64,000 nucleotides of DNA from Bacillus sp. FSL K6-3431 (GTDB lineage: Bacteria > Bacillota > Bacilli > Bacillales > Bacillaceae_C): contig NZ_JBBOCT010000001.1 in the NCBI RefSeq assembly GCF_038002605.1, forward strand, positions 1,612,001-1,676,000. The letters are read 5' to 3'. The notes below the pieces were generated by a model. That model had not been told where the DNA came from. It searched no databases and was given only the letters and a program-made list of their open reading frames with translations. Position numbers and translations under genes: made by a program. Each line of letters begins with the position of its first letter. Within the stretch, counting starts at the first letter, position 1. Positions 10,320 through 15,541 of this stretch are shown here, piece by piece.

Positions 10320-10696
10320 TTATTCTTCTGTGTAATCTTTCTTCTTCTTTTCAGTTGCCATGAAATATAACTTTTTCGATGCAGATTCTGCAACAATCTC
10401 CATCCTCTTAACATTATTACTGTATTGAATACGTAACCTAGCCGTTCGGCTTACCTGGTTTCCAAATGATGCCAAAGACATGGGAATTTCATGCGTTTGA
10501 TTATTACGAAAAGTAACAAGGGTTGTGTATGGATCCTTTTTTTTATAAGAAATAATGTGATCAGAAGCAACCCACATGCAATGAGGCTTTAACGGCGATG
10601 ATGTTGGAAATAAATAAATTGGTGTGTGGGGATCAACGATGATAGGTGCTTTTATAGTTACATTAGTTAGTTCCTTAGTACCGTCTCTTCTCCCTT
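10320..10696 (-). pseudogene. comK: ComK C-terminal fragment, cut off by prophage insertion
   Basis: Codons about 63-185 of ComK, the master activator of competence genes. Reading on the minus strand from the att core gives RRDGTKEL, then the conserved KAPIIVDP, a PHC-W stretch and an FGNQVSRTARLR segment typical of the ComK DNA-binding half. It has no start codon or promoter of its own. The missing first 62 codons are at 50417-50601, on the other side of the prophage. Joining both at the CCTT core gives an uninterrupted frame (GSSFKGRRDGTKEL across the joint), so the gene is split rather than decayed. Confidence 0.92.
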
Positions 10697-10727
10697 CATG
10701 AGTAATGGGAGTACAAATTTAAAAAGA
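10681..10727. other. attL, left prophage attachment site
   Basis: Host/phage junction. The CCTT at 10693-10696 (AAGG on the comK strand) is the only sequence shared with attR at the crossover. To its right lies the phage half-site: after a short spacer, GTAATGGGAGTAC at 10701-10713, the inverse of the arm found in attR. A short core with symmetric phage arms is typical of large serine integrases. Confidence 0.85.
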
Positions 10728-10746
10728 GGTTTAATATGAGGGGATA

Positions 10747-11028
10747 TCACAGTATTTTCAACATGGCAAAGATAATACTACAAATAGCTATCAGGTAAAA
10801 CTTATCTTTCCAAGACGTCTTTGTCTGAACTAAATAAGTGCCATAGCTTCCTTTCACTTTTACCAATCGAATCTCTCTAACTGATTCGGATCTTAATTCC
10901 TCCTCCTGGCTGAATCTCCCTAATTCGTCTCTCGTTCTCTCGTTGACGTCTAAGTTCCTCCGAACTTTCTTTTTGCTGCTCTCTCCCAAGATCTCCGTTA
11001 TCATTCTTATCTTTTCTTCCTTTGACAC
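10747..11028 (-). CDS. Small membrane-anchored phage protein overlapping its upstream gene
   Basis: Unrecognised protein of about 93 residues. Its first 70 residues are highly charged and probably helical, and a single C-terminal hydrophobic segment (FYLIAICSIIFAML) could anchor it as a tail-anchored membrane protein. The in-frame GTG at 11028 has AAGGAGG nine bases upstream; the earlier GTG at 11037 is too close to it. It overlaps the next gene by about 150 bases in another frame. It is the last prophage gene before attL, a place where lysogenic conversion genes often sit, but nothing shows its role. Confidence 0.55.
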   Translation of the reverse strand: MSKEEKIRMITEILGESSKKKVRRNLDVNERTRDELGRFSQEEELRSESVREIRLVKVKGSYGTYLVQTKTSWKDKFYLIAICSIIFAMLKIL

Positions 11029-11349
11029 TGACGTCACCCTCCTTCTCTTCCAATCTCGGGTTCTGGTCTCTCCACAGTTCCGCTTGATCTAAGCCCCATT
11101 TGGAGGAGGGGAGAGGGACGTCACCTCTTTTATTCTTCTCCATCAGCTTTAGAAATTCTGGTGAATGTGCTGCAGCGAAAAGAGCAGCGCGAATGATTTG
11201 ATTCCGATCTAAATGTGTAGCGAAGAAAATAGCATCCACGTAATCCTTATACACGTCGTGGTACCTTACGGTTGGTCTATACATATATATAAATACCTCC
11301 ATTTTTGATATGACGTCACCGTGGCGCCCTGTGGTGTCTCTCTGACGTC
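10814..11349. promoter_or_regulatory. Cluster of six GACGTC palindromes
   Basis: GACGTC occurs at 10814, 10945, 11030, 11117, 11312 and 11344. Three of them extend to GACGTCACC. Two lie in the divergent region upstream of both the accessory genes and the HTH gene at 11469; the others lie inside the accessory genes. This is far denser than the few copies seen in the rest of the window. They could be operator sites, but no binding protein is shown. Confidence 0.35.
10877..11284 (-). CDS. Hypothetical accessory phage protein
   Basis: Unrecognised protein of about 135 residues. The first 60 residues look folded (YHDVYKDYVDAIFFATHLDRNQIIRAALFAAA, which is helix-rich and recalls a ribbon-helix-helix or helix-turn-helix segment). 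The C-terminal half is a highly charged low-complexity tail. A GGAGG stands 11 bases before the ATG at 11284. An upstream in-frame ATG is part of that ribosome site and is rejected. The last third of the gene overlaps the following gene in a different frame, so one stretch of DNA appears to encode both the charged tail here and the charged domain there. Confidence 0.55.
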   Translation of the reverse strand: MYRPTVRYHDVYKDYVDAIFFATHLDRNQIIRAALFAAAHSPEFLKLMEKNKRGDVPLPSSKWGLDQAELWRDQNPRLEEKEGDVSVKGRKDKNDNGDLGREQQKESSEELRRQRENERRIREIQPGGGIKIRIS

Positions 11350-11468
11350 TTAATATATCTATATGGCATTGAGTGTAAATAATACCTGTTTAATTGTGCG
11401 CTTTATCAACTTTATATTATGAAAGGTTTTCCAAACAAGTTGTCGAATTATTAAACTAGGTGATGTAA

Positions 11469-11666
11469 ATGGAACTGAAAAGTAATATTGGAAAATTATT
11501 AGACGAATCCCCCTTTAAACGCGAGTATATTATGAAGCGATTTGATAAGCATCGGAATACTGTTTCAAATTGGTGTACTGGTAAAAGCTACCCTTCTGTT
11601 CCCGAGATGTTCGAACTCGCGGAATTGCTAGGATGTAAAGTAGATGATTTATACACAAAAAAATAA
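11469..11666 (+). CDS. Small XRE-type helix-turn-helix regulator
   Basis: A 65-residue single-domain DNA-binding protein of the Cro/CI (XRE) fold. The helix-turn-helix is near residues 18-40 (REYIMKRFDKHRNTVSNWCTGKSYPS), followed by the usual FELAELLGCKVDDLY helix. It reads opposite to the two accessory genes at 10747-11284 and shares their upstream region, where two GACGTC palindromes lie. It ends in a bidirectional terminator. It most likely controls the left-end genes rather than the main lytic switch, which is at 48 kb. Confidence 0.75.
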   Translation: MELKSNIGKLLDESPFKREYIMKRFDKHRNTVSNWCTGKSYPSVPEMFELAELLGCKVDDLYTKK

Positions 11667-11691
11667 ACCCCTCTCGCATGAGGAGGGTTTT
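11665..11691. terminator. Bidirectional terminator between convergent genes
   Basis: Hairpin AAACCCCTCTC-GCAT-GAGGAGGGTTT between the convergent HTH gene and YolD-like gene. It overlaps both stop codons and ends in a short T-run on the plus strand. Confidence 0.75.
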
Positions 11692-12025
11692 AATCCGTTA
11701 CAAAGTCTACATTAGTTATGCTATCGTATTTAATCTTGTGTAAATCGTTCATCCTGTCCCTGATCCACACTGATTTATTGATTTCATCAACCCTTTCGAT
11801 CCTGCCTTCTATCTCTTCGAAAAATCCATCAAACCAAAGTTTAAATGATAAAGGCATGTGAAACTCCATTGCAGTGTGAATCTTCTCGTCTATCTCCTCT
11901 AGCTGATATTCATCAAGCGAAGGCTTACCAGTTTTATAGTAGTCGTAATTCATTTCTTTTAACATGGCCACATGCTCAGGCAACATCAAACCCGCCCATT
12001 TCTTGTTTCCACGATCTCTTAACAT
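11690..12025 (-). CDS. YolD-like family protein
   Basis: About 111 residues with the YolD signature at the N-terminus (RDRGNKKWAGLMLPEH). YolD proteins are small, SOS-linked and usually sit beside a Y-family DNA polymerase (UvrX/DinB type), which is absent here. The ATG at 12025 follows AAGGAAGG with good spacing; the TTG at 12043 overlaps that site. It is the last of three genes behind an SOS-box promoter, so DNA damage should induce it. Confidence 0.75.
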   Translation of the reverse strand: MLRDRGNKKWAGLMLPEHVAMLKEMNYDYYKTGKPSLDEYQLEEIDEKIHTAMEFHMPLSFKLWFDGFFEEIEGRIERVDEINKSVWIRDRMNDLHKIKYDSITNVDFVTD

Positions 12026-12039
12026 AACGTGACCTTCCT

Positions 12040-12270
12040 TCAAATAAGGCTTTTGTTTATTGCAATAGACCTCGGCGAACCGGGGATATAGGAAACATAT
12101 CCTTTCCTTTTTAGGTTATTTAAATGTGTAGATACTGAGGAAGTAGATTTTATTCCTGTTATTACTGATAACTCTCTGAAGGTTGGAGAGTGTCCATTAT
12201 CTTCTATATAACCGATGATTGCATTAAACACATCTCTTTGTCTGTTTGTTATTTTTAGCAATTTATGCAC
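12040..12270 (-). CDS. LexA-type DNA-binding domain protein lacking the peptidase domain
   Basis: A 76-residue protein equal to the N-terminal winged helix-turn-helix of LexA. It has TNRQRDVFNAIIGYIEDNGHSPTFREL, then a recognition helix region (GIKSTSSVSTHLNNLKRKGY). It stops where LexA would continue into the hinge and the S24 self-cleavage domain. It therefore cannot be inactivated by RecA in the usual way. It overlaps the upstream WYL-like gene by 8 bases. It may bind the SOS box in its own promoter and compete with host LexA, but that is inference. Confidence 0.7.
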   Translation of the reverse strand: MHKLLKITNRQRDVFNAIIGYIEDNGHSPTFRELSVITGIKSTSSVSTHLNNLKRKGYVSYIPGSPRSIAINKSLI

Positions 12271-12481
12271 CCCTTCTTAGTTGTTTTACAGGTCCGACAG
12301 ATAAGATGTTTTCTAACTTAAACGTACGAAATTCTCTCTTGTTATGGCAATAAGCTTTGATTGTTAGATCATCGGCACTTAGTACCTTAATGATCCTTTG
12401 TGTAATAGTTCCTTTATTAGATATATAAATCATTTCAAGCATATCTTTATTAGCTGCAGCACGATTAAGTAATCCGTTCAT
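12263..12481 (-). CDS. Small WYL-like protein of the YolD neighbourhood
   Basis: A 72-residue protein resembling the short WYL-like proteins found beside yolD in Bacillus phages. It has EMIYISNKGTITQRIIKVL, then TIKAYCHNKREFRTFKLENIL, matching the ligand-binding beta-barrel of WYL regulators without their DNA-binding part. It is the first gene of the SOS-controlled operon, with a CGGGAGG ribosome site. WYL domains bind nucleic acids or nucleotides in other systems; the role here is unknown. Confidence 0.65.
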   Translation of the reverse strand: MNGLLNRAAANKDMLEMIYISNKGTITQRIIKVLSADDLTIKAYCHNKREFRTFKLENILSVGPVKQLRRGA

Positions 12482-12508
12482 GTCGAACCTCCCGAAACAT
12501 TTGTTCTC

Positions 12509-12537
12509 ATTATATTACGAACGTTCGTTCTTGTCAA
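12509..12537 (-). promoter_or_regulatory. Sigma-A promoter with SOS (LexA) box in the spacer
   Basis: TTGACA (12532-12537) and TATAAT (12509-12514) are both perfect and 17 bases apart on the minus strand. The spacer holds AGAACGAACGTTCG, a GAAC-N4-GTTC LexA box of the Bacillus type (12519-12530). A bound repressor would block RNA polymerase directly. It drives the WYL-like, LexA-like and YolD-like genes. Confidence 0.85.
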
Positions 12538-12590
12538 AGGTAGATATTTCATTTAAAATAAAGGAATCATAATAATCAGGAGGAGTTTTC

Positions 12591-12956
12591 ATGACTCGAA
12601 TCCCAACAAAAGATAGGGATATCATTGAGCAAGCCATGTATTTACCTATGCTCTTAACTGTTTTGAATAGAGATTTAGAAGTCGTTGAGAAAAGCCCATT
12701 TAAAATTAAAGGTCCTTATCTCGCATTAATAGAATCTACAATGAAAGCCGTTCAAAAAGATCTTGCTTCAGTAAAGAGTTATTTGTATAAAAATAATATT
12801 AAAGTGGAACGTGTGAAATCAGATGATACGTTCACGATGTATATATTTTTATACAAGGGTTATGAAGAAGAACATAATTATTTTAATCCGAGATTGCGTA
12901 ATCGAGTGGAAGAGTTGTTGAGGGAATATATGAATGGTGGACAAAACGAGAAATAA
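12591..12956 (+). CDS. YhjD-family protein, prophage copy
   Basis: A 121-residue YhjD homolog inside the prophage. It matches the host copy at 9841 along its whole length (RIPTKDRDIIEQAMYLPMLLTVLNRDL, KNNIKVERVKSDDTFTMY, KGYEEEHNYFNPRLRNRVEELL). Many synonymous and third-base differences show that the copies are old and not a recent duplication. A strong AGGAGG site precedes the ATG. It diverges from the SOS operon. Its presence suggests that an ancestral phage captured the gene from beside comK. Confidence 0.8.
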   Translation: MTRIPTKDRDIIEQAMYLPMLLTVLNRDLEVVEKSPFKIKGPYLALIESTMKAVQKDLASVKSYLYKNNIKVERVKSDDTFTMYIFLYKGYEEEHNYFNPRLRNRVEELLREYMNGGQNEK

Positions 12957-12981
12957 AAATGCCCCCTCAGTTATGAGGAGG
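12953..12981 (-). terminator. Hairpin after the prophage yhjD copy
   Basis: CCTCCTCA/TGAGGGGG inverted repeat followed by a T-rich run on the minus strand. On the plus strand its 3' arm supplies the AGGAGG for the small ORF at 12991. Confidence 0.5.
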
Positions 12982-12990
12982 TTATTGCAA

Positions 12991-13131
12991 ATGTGGTCAC
13001 GAAGGATTACATCTATTATTGCTTATACTATTTTTCTTATACCTATCTTGGCTGTTTTTATGAATAAAAAAAGCTCCTCAATTAAGAGGAGGCGTAAATG
13101 GGTACGAAGGTTATATGGTTACATTTATTAA
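12991..13131 (+). CDS. Possible 46-residue membrane peptide
   Basis: Small ORF with AGGAGG nine bases before the ATG. The product has an N-terminal hydrophobic stretch (SIIAYTIFLIPILAVFM) and a very basic C-terminus rich in lysine and arginine, like a single-pass membrane peptide. Its ribosome site lies in one hairpin and its middle overlaps the minus-strand terminator of the amidase. It could be a real small gene or an accident of two terminators. I do not recognise a family. Confidence 0.35.
   Translation: MWSRRITSIIAYTIFLIPILAVFMNKKSSSIKRRRKWVRRLYGYIY
13066..13093 (-). terminator. Intrinsic terminator after the endolysin operon
   Basis: Hairpin CTCCTC-TTAATT-GAGGAG followed by CTTTTTTT on the minus strand, about 80 bases past the amidase stop. 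It is the likely end of the late transcript. Confidence 0.8.
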
Positions 13132-13170
13132 TACGCATAATATTTTTTCTTATGACTCTTTAATAGATGA

Positions 13171-14292
13171 TTATACATCAGATGTTTTCACCCACGAATA
13201 AATCTCTTTAAGTAAAACTCTATCCGATTTAACCTGCTGGATCGTGTACGTCTTATTCTTAATAGATACAGGAATCCTTTGTCCTGTCGCATATTTTGAT
13301 GCACTCGACTTTAACTTTACACGTTGGCCAACTTTAAAAGCCTTTGGCTTAGCTACTTGGCTCGTGCCACTTTGTAACTTATTTAAGAGTGTTTTATTTT
13401 GAGTAGCCGTCCCTGTATAATTTTTGATACCATATTGTGAAGCTAACTTTTTACGGTTAGCAAAACCGGAATTCATGCCTTTACTGTTCATGTAGTCAAC
13501 GATACTACCTGTTTTGACAACCACAGGGTTTGTAACTGGTTTATCCACTGGCTTATTGACAACACCCCCGCCTTTCAGTATATTCAACAACTCAGTATTT
13601 TGATCCGCAGATCCACTGTAGTTCTCAATGTCGTACTTTTTAGCAAGTTTTGCACGATTAGCATAGTTTGAATCCATCTTATTATTATTCATCCAATCTA
13701 CGATGCTGTGACCTTTATTTGGTGTGGACGGCTTACCTGCTGATGGTTTATTTTGCACTGGACCAGTTTCGGTCTTAGGTGGCGTAACGCCTACAGGCTT
13801 ATTCTCTACCGGCTGCTTTAGTTCAATTAATTTCATAAATCCTAGCCAGTTAATCCCCTTCGATCCATTACGTAAATTTGTAGGACAATTTTTTCCGCTC
13901 CATCGATTGTGCTGAACCACATTAGTAAGTGGTATATTATGTTTTTTCATTAAGTGTTTAACTAATTCAGCTGCATTTGCAACAGCCTTTTTAAAGTCGC
14001 TATCTGGATTAACACAAATCTCAATGCCAATGGATTCCATATTACCTTTGCCGCCACCATCTCCTGCATGCCAGCACCGTACGCTATCTGGATAGGATTG
14101 TATAATTTCTTTATCATCCACTTGGTATTGCCAAGAAGCCGAATAGCCATTTGATTGTAAATTAGCGTGTGTTTGAGCACCAGCGCCCTTATCTTCGTTT
14201 CCTGTCTCATGAATCGTGATGAAATTGCAGGGGTTTCCTCCGCCTGACGTGATTGTCCGACTTGATACTAATTGCTTTTTGATTGCTACCAT
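13171..14292 (-). CDS. Endolysin: N-acetylmuramoyl-L-alanine amidase
   Basis: Phage lysis enzyme that cuts the amide bond between MurNAc and the peptide stem. Residues 1-150 form an Amidase_2 (T7 lysozyme-type) zinc domain: likely ligands are His28 (ITIHETGN), His128 (VVQHNRW) and Cys136 (KNCPTNLR). A proline/lysine-rich linker leads to two tandem wall-binding-type repeats of about 46 residues (near 196-241 and 263-308, each SIVDxMN... then ANRxKLAxxY). The C-terminal 55 residues (KVGQRVKLKSSA...YSWVKTSDV) look SH3-like. No signal peptide, so it needs the neighbouring holin. GAGGAGG precedes the ATG. Confidence 0.93.
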   Translation of the reverse strand: MVAIKKQLVSSRTITSGGGNPCNFITIHETGNEDKGAGAQTHANLQSNGYSASWQYQVDDKEIIQSYPDSVRCWHAGDGGGKGNMESIGIEICVNPDSDFKKAVANAAELVKHLMKKHNIPLTNVVQHNRWSGKNCPTNLRNGSKGINWLGFMKLIELKQPVENKPVGVTPPKTETGPVQNKPSAGKPSTPNKGHSIVDWMNNNKMDSNYANRAKLAKKYDIENYSGSADQNTELLNILKGGGVVNKPVDKPVTNPVVVKTGSIVDYMNSKGMNSGFANRKKLASQYGIKNYTGTATQNKTLLNKLQSGTSQVAKPKAFKVGQRVKLKSSASKYATGQRIPVSIKNKTYTIQQVKSDRVLLKEIYSWVKTSDV

Positions 14293-14313
14293 TATTTATC
14301 CTCCTCAAAATTT

Positions 14314-14350
14314 AAAATAAAAAAGAGCAAAGCTTATTTAAGCCCTGCTC
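14314..14350 (-). terminator. Terminator-like hairpin between holin and endolysin
   Basis: GAGCA...TGCTC stem with internal AAGC pairing, followed by TTTTTTATTTT on the minus strand. It overlaps the end of the holin gene, so it may reduce endolysin transcription. Confidence 0.6.
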
Positions 14351-14555
14351 GTTCCAATTGTGCTTTTTGTTTTTCACCTTTTCGGCTGATGTAGTTATTT
14401 TTCCACGCTGCGTAAATCATGATTGCTCCTGATACTACCGCCACTAAGTCATTTGTCAATTCATCTGAAATAGTTTGATAGCCCAGTAGATTTAACACTG
14501 AGTTAATCACCGCCACAATCAACACTATAAATCTTGCAATACTCATTTTATCCAT
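14334..14555 (-). CDS. Phage holin (SPP1 / phi-LC3-like)
   Basis: Small membrane protein (about 73 residues) with two hydrophobic helices (IARFIVLIVAVINSVLNLLGY and VAVVSGAIMIYAAW) and a charged C-terminus. This is the layout of class II holins, which permeabilise the membrane and release the endolysin. It lies directly upstream of the amidase. The ATG at 14555 gives the usual family N-terminus (DKMSIAR); a TTG at 14561 is closer to the AAAGGAA site and cannot be excluded. Confidence 0.85.
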   Translation of the reverse strand: MDKMSIARFIVLIVAVINSVLNLLGYQTISDELTNDLVAVVSGAIMIYAAWKNNYISRKGEKQKAQLERAGLK

Positions 14556-14561
14556 TACCAA

Positions 14562-14840
14562 TCATTCCTTTCCAGTCATAGAATCTATTCTTTTATGTGC
14601 TGATTTTGCGCTCTCATCTACACGGATAATTTGCTCCGACAATTTTTCGAAACGCTTATCGTTAACTTTCATATCGACTCTAATTGACTCGACACCAGAG
14701 CCAATGTGATCGAGTTTTGTATTAGTTATCGCGGTCGCTGCTGCATCATTTTTGACATCTTTATCCCGATTACGCATAAAGCTGATATAACTGATTAAAA
14801 AACCTACTAGCGCGCCAATAACGCCAACTTCTATCTGCAT
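14562..14840 (-). CDS. XhlA-like holin-associated membrane protein
   Basis: A 92-residue protein with an N-terminal transmembrane helix (VGVIGALVGFLISYISFM) and a long charged helix that should form a coiled coil (residues 45-90). Proteins of this shape next to phage holins (haemolysin XhlA type) help host lysis. Its ribosome site is good, and its stop codon is next to the holin start. Orientation and position in the lysis cassette support the call more than sequence identity does. Confidence 0.6.
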   Translation of the reverse strand: MQIEVGVIGALVGFLISYISFMRNRDKDVKNDAAATAITNTKLDHIGSGVESIRVDMKVNDKRFEKLSEQIIRVDESAKSAHKRIDSMTGKE

Positions 14841-14860
14841 ACTTGCACCTCCTATTTAGA

Positions 14861-14890
14861 TAAAACAAAAAGCCCTCACTCAGTAGGGCT
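14861..14890 (-). terminator. Terminator between tail-associated and lysis genes
   Basis: Hairpin AGCCCT-ACTGAGTG-AGGGCT followed by TTTTGTTTT on the minus strand. It overlaps the end of the gene at 14876. Confidence 0.75.
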
Positions 14891-15100
14891 TTCTACATTG
14901 CCATCCATGATTTCATCAATGACTTTATTCTTTACTGCTGTTTCCATTTTCTCTGATTGTAAAAATGGTTTAAATTCCTCTGCTGTTAATGTGATAGGAC
15001 CGTTAAAATTAATGCTGCCAATCTTACCCGTGAAATAAATCGTTAAGCCTGTCATAACTCCGTTTTCGTATTTAGGTGTCATTTGATTAGTTTGCATCAT
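14876..15100 (-). CDS. Small phage protein of unknown function
   Basis: About 74 residues. A short beta-rich core (GVMTGLTIYFTGKIGSINFNGPITLTAEEF) is followed by an acidic C-terminal helix. The ATG pair at 15100/15097 follows AAGGAGAGGG; the open frame extends further upstream, but those codons lie inside the previous gene. It overlaps the DUF1617 gene by 14 bases, so translation is probably coupled. It sits between the tail spike and lysis genes, as in A118-like phages. No known domain recognised. Confidence 0.65.
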   Translation of the reverse strand: MMQTNQMTPKYENGVMTGLTIYFTGKIGSINFNGPITLTAEEFKPFLQSEKMETAVKNKVIDEIMDGNVESPTE

Positions 15101-15539
15101 TTTTACCCTCTCCTTCGTTAGTTTCTTCTTCATTATCGATATCGAATTGATCTGCAAGATAATCGTAAATCTCACTAGATTCACCCTCGTACTCTATATC
15201 CTCGAGCTTTTTGAGCACTACCTTAATCGTACGGATCATCTCACGATTATCGCCCCCTTCAATGACTAATTTTTCTTGATTAAGCTCTTTTAGATCATTA
15301 GAAAAAGCAACCATGTCTTTGACGTCATATTGACCGTCATTTATGATTGCTTCACCGTTTCCATCTTTATGAGAATGATCTTTGAGAAGTTCTTTTCGAT
15401 CTTCCTCTACTACCGTTAGTCGATCATTTAACTTTTCAATAAGATACCTTCTAAATCTTGATTGCTTCCTCACCAGTTTAACATCGTACATAAAGTTAAT
15501 TGCTGCTGCTAATTTACCGTTTTCGATTTCTATTTTCAT
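15087..15539 (-). CDS. DUF1617-family phage protein
   Basis: A 150-residue, very acidic protein matching the DUF1617 pattern: N-terminal MKIEIENGKLAAAINFMYDVKL, central KELLKDH and GQYDVKDMVAFSNDL, then FVIEGGD-like KLVIEGGDNREMIRT. This family follows the tail-fibre gene in many Gram-positive siphoviruses. Function is not known; baseplate or tail assembly is possible from position. It starts 2 bases after the tail spike gene ends. Confidence 0.75.
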   Translation of the reverse strand: MKIEIENGKLAAAINFMYDVKLVRKQSRFRRYLIEKLNDRLTVVEEDRKELLKDHSHKDGNGEAIINDGQYDVKDMVAFSNDLKELNQEKLVIEGGDNREMIRTIKVVLKKLEDIEYEGESSEIYDYLADQFDIDNEEETNEGEGKNDAN

Positions 15540-15541
15540 TA

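Noticed and set aside
10226..10414. Short minus-strand open frame past the comK C-terminus
   Set aside because: It is a different frame of the comK 3' end with no start signal; the ComK frame itself is clear.
10693..10697. A 5-base att core CCTTC ending at 10697 and matching 50409-50413
   Set aside because: Using that second CCTTC of attR as crossover joins comK out of frame; the core at 50417-50420 restores the frame and centres the attP arms.
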